Assembly: GCA_031281635.1 (NCBI GenBank)
Contig: JAITFC010000074.1
Span: 1 to 17,771 of the forward strand
Reading direction: 5' to 3'
Length of the DNA stretch: 17,771 nt
Source of the DNA: Puniceicoccales bacterium
Lineage (GTDB): Bacteria > Verrucomicrobiota > Verrucomicrobiia > Opitutales > JAIRLM01
The notes under the pieces were generated by a model that had not been told where the DNA came from, ran no database searches, and was given only the letters and a program-made list of their open reading frames with translations. The position numbers were made by a program, and so were the translations under genes. Of the stretch, positions 1-8,260 are shown piece by piece. The first letter of the stretch is position 1. Each line of letters opens with the position of its first letter.

Positions 1-121
1 ACGTTCCTCCTGTTCCGGAAAAATACTGCAAGTGGGTCGTCGGCAATTTTTTCGCTTGCGCCCGTGACATTGGATTGGGGCAGCGCTCCGAAAAACGTTT
101 ACCTCCAATGATCTGGCCCAA
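1..121. other. Left edge, downstream of lepA: undetermined
   Basis: More than one frame is open through this short stretch. Plus-strand frame 3 enters from the left edge and continues about 120 bp into lepA antisense. Two minus-strand frames are also open, and a GGAGG lies at about 101-105 on the minus strand (CCTCC on plus) but with no start codon at a suitable distance. No terminator-like GC hairpin follows lepA. I cannot say which strand, if any, is coding. Confidence 0.3.
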
Positions 122-1909
122 CTATGTCTTCAGAATTTTGATGAATGCGTCCTGGGGAATGGACACTTTTCCGATGCTCTTCATACGCTTTTTCCCCTCT
201 TTCTGCTTTTCCAACAGCTTTCGTTTGCGGGTAATATCTCCTCCATAGCACTTTGCGGTGACGTCCTTTCGCAGTGCTCCTAGAGATTCGCGGGCGATGA
301 TATTTCCGCCGATAGCTGCCTGAATTGCGATTTTAAATAATTGGCGCGGAAGCAATTCCTTCAATTTCTCGCACATGCGGCGGCCCTGGGAAACTGCCTT
401 TGAGCGGTGAATAATTGCGGAAAATGCATCGACAGGTTCGCCATTGACGAGGATGTCCAATTTGACCAAATCGGCAGTTTCGTAGGCAGCGAGTTCGTAG
501 TCCATCGAGCCGTAGCCCCGGGTTATGCTTTTCATGCGGTCATTGAAATCGATGAGAATTTCGTTGAGGGGAATGCGGCAAGTTAGGATGAGTCGAGTAC
601 CGTCTAAAGTCTCTGTATTAGTGCAAGTTCCGCGTTTTTCATTGAGCAGTCCGAGCACATCGCCGAGGGAGTCTGTGGGAATATGCAGCGTGGCCAAAAT
701 GAACGGTTCCTCGATGTGGTCGATGTTTGATGGATCCGGCAGGAATTGCGGATTGTCGATTTCGCGCCATTCACCATTGGTGAGAAAAACTCGGTATACC
801 ACGCTCGGGTAAGTAGATAATACATCGAGGTCATATTCGCGGCGCAGGCGCTCCTGGATAATTTCCATGTGCAATAGCCCTAAAAATCCGCAGCGGAAGC
901 CGAATCCGAGAGCAATGGAACTTTCGGAGGCATATGTGAGGGCAGAATCGTTCAATTGCAATCGGCCCATGGCAGACTTAAGTCGTTCAAAGTCAGACGT
1001 ATCTAGCGGATAAATCCCACTAAAAACCATTGGCCGCACTTCCTTGTAACCCCGCAGCGGCTCCGTCGCTGGATCGGACGTTTTGGTCACCGTGTCACCG
1101 ATTTTGATCTCCGAAACACTTTTGATGCTCGTCACAACATAACCTACTTGGCCGCAGAGCAGTTCATCCCTTGCAGCCATCGCTGGGACAAAGCATCCGA
1201 TCTCCTTCACCTGTGTTCTTCGAGCGGTCTGCATCATTGTAATTTCGTCTCCCAGACGCAGTTGACCGCCAAAAATCCGCACGTAGCAAATTACTCCTTT
1301 GTAGGGATCAAAAACGGAATCAAAGACCAGGGCTTTCGTTTGTGCGTGTGCTTTGGGTGGAGGAATTCGTTCGACAATGGCGCGTAAAATATCACCGACG
1401 CCTAGGCCGGTTTTTGCGCTGGCTAGAATCGCCTCCTCTTTCGGGATGGCTAACACCTCCTCCATTTGAGCTAAAACCTTTGGCACATCGGCATTTGGCA
1501 AATCGATTTTGTTGATGACGGGAATAATTTGCAAATTTTGCTGCATGGCAAGGAGAGCGTTGGCAACGGTTTGTGCCTCAATTCCCTGGGCCGCATCGAT
1601 GAGCAGGAGGGCACCTTCGCAAGCGGCGAGGCATCGGGAAACCTCGTAGGAAAAGTCCACGTGGCCAGGAGTATCCATGAGATTGAGCAGCATTTCGTTG
1701 CCATCAGCAGTAACATAGTGCATGGAAACGGGGTGACTTTTGATTGTAATACCGCGTTCCCGCTCCAAATCCATGGAATCGAGCAGCTGTGCCCGCACTT
1801 CCCGCGGCGAAATTGTCCCCGTTGCTTCGAGTAAGCGGTCGGACAGCGTTGTTTTGCCGTGATCGATGTGAGCAATGATGCAAAAATTCCGAATGCGCAC
1901 GCTGTCCAC
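122..1909 (-). CDS. lepA: Elongation factor 4 (LepA), back-translocating ribosomal GTPase
   Basis: This 595-residue protein has the normal LepA length. It is a cytoplasmic GTPase that acts on ribosomes and is linked to back-translocation or initiation quality control. The G1 loop AHIDHGKT is at residues 13-20, the switch I motif ERERGITIK at about 49-57, DTPGH at 79-83 and NKID at 133-136. The C-terminal LepA-specific domain carries the expected GGDITRKRKLLEKQKEGKKR block and runs to the end, so the gene is complete. The start is GTG at 1909, supported by an AGGAGG ribosome site nine bases upstream. It lies 253 bp downstream of the RNase E/G gene on the same strand and may be the last gene of a rodA-rng-lepA unit or have its own promoter. 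No convincing terminator follows. Identification is very secure. Confidence 0.97.
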   Translation of the reverse strand: MDSVRIRNFCIIAHIDHGKTTLSDRLLEATGTISPREVRAQLLDSMDLERERGITIKSHPVSMHYVTADGNEMLLNLMDTPGHVDFSYEVSRCLAACEGALLLIDAAQGIEAQTVANALLAMQQNLQIIPVINKIDLPNADVPKVLAQMEEVLAIPKEEAILASAKTGLGVGDILRAIVERIPPPKAHAQTKALVFDSVFDPYKGVICYVRIFGGQLRLGDEITMMQTARRTQVKEIGCFVPAMAARDELLCGQVGYVVTSIKSVSEIKIGDTVTKTSDPATEPLRGYKEVRPMVFSGIYPLDTSDFERLKSAMGRLQLNDSALTYASESSIALGFGFRCGFLGLLHMEIIQERLRREYDLDVLSTYPSVVYRVFLTNGEWREIDNPQFLPDPSNIDHIEEPFILATLHIPTDSLGDVLGLLNEKRGTCTNTETLDGTRLILTCRIPLNEILIDFNDRMKSITRGYGSMDYELAAYETADLVKLDILVNGEPVDAFSAIIHRSKAVSQGRRMCEKLKELLPRQLFKIAIQAAIGGNIIARESLGALRKDVTAKCYGGDITRKRKLLEKQKEGKKRMKSIGKVSIPQDAFIKILKT

Positions 1910-2162
1910 CTCTGATAACCTCCTCTCCAGGGACTACGAGACCGAATAAACCGCGCAACAATAAAAATAATTTCCGCGTTCGAGAGCTGGGCAATAGTAG
2001 AGGAAAATGAAAGTTTACATAAAAGGTATGACGCTCCCGCCGGCCCCTGGCCCCCTCGGTGCGGACAAAATGAAAATTTTCCTCCCTAGGTGGTTCACAA
2101 GAAAGCAATGCCCATGCGAACAGTTATAGTTTTCTAAAAATTCTATAATCTTTCAAATAGTC

Positions 2163-3845
2163 TTAGGATTCGTCACTGCGGATAAAAAATTTCTCCCGAT
2201 GTATGTGATTATTGGCGGAAAAGGTTAGGCTAACTCCGTGGTTTTGTTCAATATTACTAAGATGATCATTGGCAGTATTTTTCAAAAACTCTAATACGTC
2301 TGGGTGCACAATTGCCCGCAGCTGTCTCGGTGTTGTACTAACTTTTTTCGGCGATTTTTTGATGACATCCATGAGCGCATTCAGCACGCGCATGGCGGTA
2401 GTTTGCGGCAGTTCCAGCGCACCCCGTCCTTCGCAATAGGGACAGGGGCGACGCATGTTGCGGAAGAGGCTTTGCGAATGCCTTTGCCGGCTAATTTGCA
2501 TGATGCCTAGGGGAGAAATCGGCAAAATTTGAAAGCGCTCCGTGTCCTTTTCCATCATGGCTTTCATGCTCTGGAATAGTTTGCGCTGGTCCGCCTTGTC
2601 TTGCATGTCGATGAAGTCAATGATGATCAGACCTCCCAGGTTGCGCAGTCGCATTTGCCGAACGATTTCTTCGGCCGCCTCCAAATTCACGCGCAGGAGA
2701 TAGCTATCCCCATTTGCTTTTTCGCAGCGCTGGGAACTAGTGTTCACATCGATAGCCGTCAGTGCCTCCGTTTCTTCGATAACAATTTCGCCGCCGGACT
2801 GCAGGGCCACGCGCCGGGAAAACGCCTGTATGATCTGCTTTTCCACGTTGATGGCCGCAAAGAGTGGAACAGGTCCCGCATAGAGGTGCACGCGGCTGCG
2901 CATGCGCGGGGCAACGGCGTTGATGTCACGGACAATTTGCGCATATAATTCCGGCGAATCTGTCACAATGCGGTCCACATCATCAGTTAGAAAATCACGC
3001 ACGGCACGGCCAGCCAAATCCGGCTCTCGGTAGAGCAGTCCCGGACCATCGACGGTCTTCAATTTTTTAGAAATTTCGTCCCAAGTCTTCAGCAGCATGG
3101 ACAGGTCGCGAATGAAGTGTTTCAATTTCTTTTCCGCTCCGGCCGTGCGCACCACAACTCCCATGCCCGGTGGCAAAGTCAGCGATTGCAAAATGCCCTT
3201 CAAGCGCTCCCGTTCCTGGGCACTTTCAATTTTCCGCGAGATGCCCCAGTGCTCCTGCAATGGTGTCAGCACCAAATAGCGTCCAGACAGTGCAATATTC
3301 GTCGTGACCCGCGGACCTTTCGTCCCCATCTGCGCCTTTGTAACTTGCACAAGAATTTCTGTTCCAACGGGATACATTTTAGGAATATCGTTGACCGTAA
3401 TTTCCCGATTGGAAGAGCTTTTACCCAAAATTTCGAAAGAATCGTTGGCGGCCGGCATCATGTCCCAATAGTGTAAAAATGCATTTTTTTCCTGGCCAGT
3501 GATGACAAATGCTGCCTTAAGCCCGGGGTCCAGGTTTTGGATGCGCCCTTTGAAGATGGCTCCCACCCAATTCTGGTGCATCGGCGTGTCCACGGCGAAC
3601 GTCTCCATGCGCCCGTCCACCAGAAACGCCAGGCGAGTTTCTGCAAAGTTACGATCCATCACGATTTCGCGAAATTTTCCATCGCTGCTCACGATATTTT
3701 TCAGAATACGCTGCAGTATGGGCTGCTTCTTCGCCCTGGCCTTGGCCTCCTCTATAAGTTGTTCCCCATCAATTACTTCCGGGGATATCTCACTGGGTGG
3801 TTGCTCCCATTCTTCCAAAAAATCTTCCCCCGCTGCGGTGTCCAT
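2163..3845 (-). CDS. rng: Ribonuclease E/G family endoribonuclease
   Basis: A 560-residue RNase E/G. This family cuts single-stranded AU-rich RNA in 5S/16S rRNA maturation and mRNA decay. After a charged N-terminal segment of about 50 residues comes the family core: an S1-type domain near 93-190 (VGAIFKGRI, AAFVITG), then the DNase I-like catalytic domain with the two metal-binding aspartates at D366 (TAIDVN) and D410 (IIIDFID). Their 44-residue spacing closely matches that of E. coli RNase E. The zinc-link CPYC is at 468-471. The long C-terminal scaffold of RNase E is missing, so it resembles RNase G, though longer than the roughly 490 residues of E. coli RNase G because of the N-terminal extension. 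The ATG start has an AAAGGA-like site upstream. It follows rodA by 83 bp on the same strand, an arrangement known from mre/rod clusters. Confidence 0.95.
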   Translation of the reverse strand: MDTAAGEDFLEEWEQPPSEISPEVIDGEQLIEEAKARAKKQPILQRILKNIVSSDGKFREIVMDRNFAETRLAFLVDGRMETFAVDTPMHQNWVGAIFKGRIQNLDPGLKAAFVITGQEKNAFLHYWDMMPAANDSFEILGKSSSNREITVNDIPKMYPVGTEILVQVTKAQMGTKGPRVTTNIALSGRYLVLTPLQEHWGISRKIESAQERERLKGILQSLTLPPGMGVVVRTAGAEKKLKHFIRDLSMLLKTWDEISKKLKTVDGPGLLYREPDLAGRAVRDFLTDDVDRIVTDSPELYAQIVRDINAVAPRMRSRVHLYAGPVPLFAAINVEKQIIQAFSRRVALQSGGEIVIEETEALTAIDVNTSSQRCEKANGDSYLLRVNLEAAEEIVRQMRLRNLGGLIIIDFIDMQDKADQRKLFQSMKAMMEKDTERFQILPISPLGIMQISRQRHSQSLFRNMRRPCPYCEGRGALELPQTTAMRVLNALMDVIKKSPKKVSTTPRQLRAIVHPDVLEFLKNTANDHLSNIEQNHGVSLTFSANNHIHREKFFIRSDES

Positions 3846-3928
3846 TGACTAAAGTCCTTTCTCAAACTTAAAAATTGCATCGTCCGGCCAAATATTTCTC
3901 TCCAGACAACGAGGTCGTCGTACCGCTG

Positions 3929-5356
3929 TCACTGCAAATTTTGCCGCCGATGGTAGACGCTTTGCACAATTCCCTGCAAAGTGCAACACACAATTAAAAA
4001 AGAGCCGCCATAGCTCAAAAAAGGCAGGGGAACGCCGGTGATTGGCATGAGTCCGATGGTCATGCCCACGTTTACGGCGGTGTGCATGGCAATTAGGACG
4101 GCAATGGCAACGGCGAGGTAGCGACCGAAGCGGCAATGGGACAGTTGTGCAATGTGTAAATTATTTGCTACAAGCAGCATAAGCAGCAAAAGGACCGTCA
4201 TTGTACCCCAAAAACCTTTTTCCTCAGCCAGTACGGAAAAAAGAAAATCATTGGTGGCAACGGAGCGCGGGAGATAGCCAAGCTGCGCCTGTTCGCCGCC
4301 ACCGGAACCCTTCCCTAAGAATCCTCCGGAACCGACGGCAATGAGAGACTGGCGCAGGTTCCAGCTGATGCCAGTGCCGTCTGGATCAACAACTTCCGGC
4401 GCGACGAACCCGAGGATGCGATTGCGCTGGTAATCTTTGAGGGGAAGCGGCGAGTGCACCTGATAGCTGCCAAGGCCCTGGTCTGGACGTAGTCCGTTTT
4501 CTTCGAGGAAATTGCGATAGCGAAACATGTCCCAGGCCAGCGCGGATAGTAGCAAAAAGCCCAGCCATGCCAGAATGAGAAAAAAGCGGCTAGAAAGTTC
4601 TGACACATAGAGAAGAGCCAGCAGAATTGGCGGTAAAATAAGGGCAGATCCAAGGTCTGGCTGCAAAAAAATTAGCATCCAGGGCGGAAAAAAAATGGCA
4701 AACGCGCGCAGCAGAGACCACTTCGATTCGGCTACGGAACTAACTTTTGAGCCGGATAGTGCTGCCGCCATCATAATCACCGTGGATAATTTGGCCAGTT
4801 CAGCCGGCTGCAATTGTACGCCGAAGATTCGAATCCAGCGCAATGCTCCGTAGCGACGTACGCCAAGCGATGTCCATGTAAGTAAGAGAAGGAAAATGCC
4901 TCCAGCGTAGATCCAGTGCGCGTGCCGCAAAAAAAAACGATAGTCGATGCGGGCACAGAAAATATAGAGCAATGTGCCGGCAAAAAACCAGGTCATTTGT
5001 CCGCGCCACTGGTGCCCATGTGTGGCCATTTGCGCCGAATGGATTGCCGAAATCCCGAAAAGAAGAAGAAAAATAATGCAAATTGGTCCCACTAAATCCC
5101 AGCGTCGCGGCAAATCCAACGGCAAGTGGCGCCGCGGAGCACTATCCGGGGTGTGTAATTGCGAACACATGGCAGTGAAAACGACAGCAAATGCCAGCGG
5201 AGTTGAATCGCCAACATCTAACGCGTGATATTCGTAGTCATTCATCGCCAATTGGCAAGCTGCAATCAATTGAAAAAAAATTGTTGACTGTCGGAGCACT
5301 TTCGCTGGGAAATTGCCGGCTCCGGGCTCTGCGCGCGTTTGACTGTAAAAGCGCAT
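3929..5356 (-). CDS. rodA: RodA, SEDS-family peptidoglycan glycosyltransferase (elongasome)
   Basis: This is a multi-pass inner-membrane glycosyltransferase that polymerises lipid II for rod-shape growth with PBP2. SEDS hallmarks, numbered from the 5356 start: QPAELAK at about 183-189, QPDLGSALI at 232-240, LKDYQRNRILGF at 306-317, GSGGFLGKG at 342-350, TNDF at 368-371 with the likely catalytic Asp370, and the C-terminal PITGVPLPFLSYGGS. The recognisable core begins near residue 85 (RRWDLVGP), leaving an unusual N-terminal extension. The ATG at 5356 was chosen because AGAGG lies nine bases upstream. ATG at 5245 or 5170 would shorten the extension but has no visible ribosome site. RNase E/G follows directly. 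The usual upstream partners (mreBCD, PBP2) are absent. Family identity is secure; the start is not. Confidence 0.9.
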   Translation of the reverse strand: MRFYSQTRAEPGAGNFPAKVLRQSTIFFQLIAACQLAMNDYEYHALDVGDSTPLAFAVVFTAMCSQLHTPDSAPRRHLPLDLPRRWDLVGPICIIFLLLFGISAIHSAQMATHGHQWRGQMTWFFAGTLLYIFCARIDYRFFLRHAHWIYAGGIFLLLLTWTSLGVRRYGALRWIRIFGVQLQPAELAKLSTVIMMAAALSGSKVSSVAESKWSLLRAFAIFFPPWMLIFLQPDLGSALILPPILLALLYVSELSSRFFLILAWLGFLLLSALAWDMFRYRNFLEENGLRPDQGLGSYQVHSPLPLKDYQRNRILGFVAPEVVDPDGTGISWNLRQSLIAVGSGGFLGKGSGGGEQAQLGYLPRSVATNDFLFSVLAEEKGFWGTMTVLLLLMLLVANNLHIAQLSHCRFGRYLAVAIAVLIAMHTAVNVGMTIGLMPITGVPLPFLSYGGSFLIVCCTLQGIVQSVYHRRQNLQ

Positions 5357-5438
5357 AAACATTTTCCTCTAAACAGCGTCTTATGGCCGGCGAAACATTT
5401 TAAAAAACAATCTAAATTAAAAAAATTCACAATTCCTC

Positions 5439-5467
5439 TTGACGTCGTTTTTCTATTGGTTTATAAA
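5439..5467 (+). promoter_or_regulatory. Sigma-70-type promoter of the orphan gene
   Basis: TTGACG (5439-5444) and TATAAA (5462-5467) are separated by exactly 17 bases, each one base from the consensus hexamer. Transcription would begin near 5474, just before the GGAGAAGG ribosome site (5473-5480) and the ATG at 5487. The leader would therefore be very short. The match was judged by eye. Confidence 0.65.
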
Positions 5468-5486
5468 ATTACGGAGAAGGTGGTTT

Positions 5487-6434
5487 ATGAGTATATCGGA
5501 TCTGGTGGGGCATTTTTGCGCAAGAAATCCTTCATTTCAGAGCTTTGTCCAAGAAGATCAGGATGCAATTAAGGCAGAAATGTATCGGCGAACAGCAAAT
5601 GTCACAGCCGCCGGAACAGCCGAACACATTGCTACAGAAGTTATAAATGAATACCGTAGGAATGGCCATATTTTCACAATTCCAATAAATCTTCAGGATC
5701 GCAATGATATGTTCAACGCCGAGCAAAATCCGCTTCTCGTCGCAGAAGCCCACGCGAGAGCACAATATGCACGCAACGCGTCCGACAACATACATTGTAA
5801 TTCCGAAATACTCTATCGCAATCTCTATGCGCAAATTTTACTTCATTTATATAGATTAATCAGGAGCGGGGGAATATATATGTGTTTTAACGTGCTTGGC
5901 CCGAAGACATTGATCGATGCAGGAGTCTCGGAGTATCATCAGATACCAGATGGTGTGGCTGCAATGGCGGATGTTTTATATAAACGTGACGCTGTGCTTC
6001 CTGGCATTGGCATCGCTCCATCAATGAGAAGAGCCTTAGATCTCTTGAATAATGTTATTTTAAATCTCGCTAAATTTCTGGCCAGCGCACATTCTAAAAA
6101 AAGGCCGCAGACCGCACTATCCGATAGAGAAATAGCGGCACTTGAAGCAATTCCACCTCTGGAGCCTATTAAGAAAGAGGTGATGACGCCATTTTCCCCT
6201 GACGAACTCGAACACACGGAGGAAATTTGCGCGGCTGATCCTGCCCTCAGCGCAATGGCTCGAGATATGACGTTCAGCGAATACTCAGAGCCGGCATATG
6301 ACCGATTAAGGCCACTATGGGAAAGCACTTTGGCTTTGAATTTTCCGAAATACAAGGTCCTCATTGTTCGGGATTTTGAGAAAAAGTCGCCATATTTTCC
6401 CACAAAAATAATGGCACAGGCAAAGAAAAATTGA
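5487..6434 (+). CDS. Protein of unknown function (orphan, likely cytoplasmic)
   Basis: A 315-residue protein that I do not recognise. The ATG at 5487 is preferred over the in-frame TTG at 5439, because GGAGAAGG lies six bases before it and the TTG falls inside the -35 box. It has no signal peptide and no clear membrane helix. A central stretch around residues 110-145 (LYRNLYAQILLHLYRLIRSGG) is amphipathic and helical-looking. A polar, acidic, proline-containing linker near 215-255 (LSDREIAALEAIPPLEP) precedes a basic C-terminus ending AKKN. It contains scattered cysteines but no nucleotide-binding or catalytic motif that I can name. It is the only plus-strand gene between rodA and ftsW, has its own promoter, and some stretches look more AT-rich than its neighbours, so recent acquisition is possible. 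The reading frame is convincing; the function is unknown. Confidence 0.8.
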   Translation: MSISDLVGHFCARNPSFQSFVQEDQDAIKAEMYRRTANVTAAGTAEHIATEVINEYRRNGHIFTIPINLQDRNDMFNAEQNPLLVAEAHARAQYARNASDNIHCNSEILYRNLYAQILLHLYRLIRSGGIYMCFNVLGPKTLIDAGVSEYHQIPDGVAAMADVLYKRDAVLPGIGIAPSMRRALDLLNNVILNLAKFLASAHSKKRPQTALSDREIAALEAIPPLEPIKKEVMTPFSPDELEHTEEICAADPALSAMARDMTFSEYSEPAYDRLRPLWESTLALNFPKYKVLIVRDFEKKSPYFPTKIMAQAKKN

Positions 6435-6495
6435 GAGCAGTTTGAGAGATTGTCTCAGCTATGGAAAAGTCTAGTGTGGCGTCCCGGCTAAAGAT

Positions 6496-7710
6496 TTACA
6501 AACAATTCTCCACGTTTGGTTTCTCGAAATAGGCGGAACGCATGCAGTTGAGAAGGAGGCCGAAAAGTGCGAAGACAAAGACGAGGTTGGAACCGCCATA
6601 GCTGATGAGTGGCAGCGCCATGCCCTTGGTGGGGAAAATTCCCATGACGACGGACAGATTGATCAGCGTTTGCACGCAGATGAAGAGCATGATGCCGTTT
6701 GCGAAGAGAAAAAAAAATGGGCTATGAATGCGGTAGATTTCAAACCAGGCAAGTGCGAATGTGACGACGTAGAGCGCGATGATGAACAGAGCGAAGAGAT
6801 AGCCAAGTTCTTCGGCAAGTACGGGAAAAATAAAGTCCGTGTGCGCTTCGGGCAGATAAAAGCGCTGCTGGCGACCGTTTCCCAGTCCGAGTCCAAAGAG
6901 TCCCCCGGAATTGAAACCGATCAGACCTTGCCATAGCTGGTAGGAGCCTGTCAATTTCGTCGATTCAATGTTCCAAAAAGATAAGACGCGGCCGAGGCGT
7001 ACGGGATTGAGCGCGATGAACAGAGCGAAGAGGAAGATGGCGCAAATGATGCAAGCAAAAAGTAGGCGCAATGAGGTGCCGGAAAGGAAAAGCAGGGCCA
7101 TGCCAACGGAAAGGAAGAGCAGAGCTGTTCCGTAGTCCGGTTCCAAAAGTAGCATGGCCGTAAAAAATGCCACAATGAGTGTCGGTCGCAAAAACCCTTC
7201 CTTCCAATTTCCTATATTTTCCTGGTGCCGCGATAGGTAATCGGCCAAAAGCAAGACAAAGGCCACTTTGGCAAACTCGGACACTTGAAAATGGATGGGA
7301 CCAAGGGGGATCCAACGGCGGGAACCATTGACGGAAAGACCGATGCCCGGGATAAGCACGAGAACGAGCAGCGCGGCGGCAACAATGGCTATTTTTCGCG
7401 AGCGTTTGCGCAGCCACTGCAGAGGAATGAGGAGGCCGATGGCGGCGGCTGGCAGAGCAAATGCAAACCAAAGACACTGGCGCAGAAGGTAATTGGAATG
7501 GACAAATGAGAGACTGGCGCTGGAAAGAGTGAGGAGTCCGAAGAGGGAGAGAGTGCAAATGCAGAGGGGGACGAGTAGTAGCCGACGATTGCCGGTGAAA
7601 TATTGCACGTACTCCCGCAGAACCCCCACCTTTTTCTCGCGATCCGCACTAGTGGGATGCGGCAAGTTCCAGCGGTTTGAACGGTCGGTGATAGAGTTTT
7701 CCCGTTTCAT
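6496..7710 (-). CDS. ftsW: FtsW, SEDS-family septal peptidoglycan glycosyltransferase
   Basis: A second SEDS protein, of FtsW type, about 404 residues with roughly ten hydrophobic segments. It polymerises lipid II at the septum with PBP3 (FtsI). FtsW signatures: GSRRWIPLGP at about 129-138, SEFAK, LEPDYGTALL at 189-198, GSYQLWQGL, GGLFGLGLG, YLPEAHTDFIFPVLAEELG with the catalytic Asp at about 292, and KGMALPLISYGGSN near 362-375. The ATG at 7710 overlaps the preceding gene by 62 bp and has no good ribosome site. A GTG at 7629, beyond that gene's stop, is an alternative and would remove about 27 polar residues. It is the last gene of the ExeA-like operon and converges with the orphan gene. It is not in the usual mur/fts cluster here, and its FtsI partner is not in view. 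Confidence 0.92.
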   Translation of the reverse strand: MKRENSITDRSNRWNLPHPTSADREKKVGVLREYVQYFTGNRRLLLVPLCICTLSLFGLLTLSSASLSFVHSNYLLRQCLWFAFALPAAAIGLLIPLQWLRKRSRKIAIVAAALLVLVLIPGIGLSVNGSRRWIPLGPIHFQVSEFAKVAFVLLLADYLSRHQENIGNWKEGFLRPTLIVAFFTAMLLLEPDYGTALLFLSVGMALLFLSGTSLRLLFACIICAIFLFALFIALNPVRLGRVLSFWNIESTKLTGSYQLWQGLIGFNSGGLFGLGLGNGRQQRFYLPEAHTDFIFPVLAEELGYLFALFIIALYVVTFALAWFEIYRIHSPFFFLFANGIMLFICVQTLINLSVVMGIFPTKGMALPLISYGGSNLVFVFALFGLLLNCMRSAYFEKPNVENCL

Positions 7711-8260
7711 CGGCAAAGACCAGATTTTCGTCCTGTACGCCCATGAAAGTCAAGCACTGTCCGCCGCAGAAGAAACGCTCACCTTGGCACACGAGGTTGT
7801 CGCCAATGACAGCCTTGGCACCGTAGCGTCCAAGTTGCAATCCGCGCACGTCCAATTCTTGCACGCGCTCCATGGTTGGTTTAATATTTGATACGTCGCA
7901 AGCGCCGTCAACAACTTCGACGCAAGCTACTTGCCAACAATCTTCGGTGGGTGCTTGAACGGCCGACAGGCGATAATGGTCCTGTTTTTTTGATACGTTG
8001 GCAACGTCAATTGCCTGCTCTACGTTATTTTGTGCAATGTAGCGCTGCTTAACGTTTAATGCCAATAGTCCTCCGACGAAGCAGGCAATGAGCGCTGCAT
8101 AGCCGACGCACAGGTAGATCATCCTCTTTTCTGGCGGCATTTGTTGCAGCGCAGCGTCGTCTCCTAGGCTTGGACAGCAATGGCCATCGTGGTCGTGCAA
8201 GCCGCAACCGTGAAGATCACGGCTTTTTTTTGCTTTTTCTGCGTCTTCAATGAGAGTCAT
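7649..8260 (-). CDS. Single-pass membrane protein, GspB-like partner of the ExeA ATPase
   Basis: About 203 residues. The short cytoplasmic N-terminus holds a dense Cys/His cluster (HGCGLHDHDGHCC). One membrane helix follows at about 48-69 (IYLCVGYAALIACFVGGLL), then a periplasmic region of about 130 residues with six cysteines. The C-terminal stretch (AKAVIGDNLVCQGERF, then LVFADETGKLYHR) resembles the small beta domain of GspB/GspC/PilP-type pilus and secretion proteins, in which an Ala-x-Ile core is followed by a functional-site strand pair. This likeness is by eye. Its position immediately after an ExeA/GspA-type ATPase is what one expects of GspB. AGGAGG lies five bases before the ATG at 8260 and two bases before the adjacent ATG at 8263. 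Either start overlaps the upstream stop, suggesting translational coupling. The topology is fairly sure; the family name is tentative. Confidence 0.7.
   Translation of the reverse strand: MTLIEDAEKAKKSRDLHGCGLHDHDGHCCPSLGDDAALQQMPPEKRMIYLCVGYAALIACFVGGLLALNVKQRYIAQNNVEQAIDVANVSKKQDHYRLSAVQAPTEDCWQVACVEVVDGACDVSNIKPTMERVQELDVRGLQLGRYGAKAVIGDNLVCQGERFFCGGQCLTFMGVQDENLVFADETGKLYHRPFKPLELAASH

Noticed and set aside
1704..2108. 134-codon minus-strand frame covering the lepA 5' end and upstream gap
   Set aside because: Mostly an out-of-frame shadow of lepA; the part in the gap has no recognisable content.
2124..2148. AT-rich inverted repeat (TTATAG...CTATAA) just after the RNase E/G stop
   Set aside because: Short, AT-only stem with a bulge and no T-tract; too weak for a terminator call.
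5170..5362. Remnant of a PBP2 gene fused to RodA
   Set aside because: A few residues (PLAFAVV) recall the PBP2 C-terminus, but no frame shows further PBP motifs.
6441..6460. Small hairpin TGAGA/TCTCA between the orphan gene and ftsW
   Set aside because: Only five pairs and no T-tract on either strand; would need 3'-end data to call it a bidirectional terminator.
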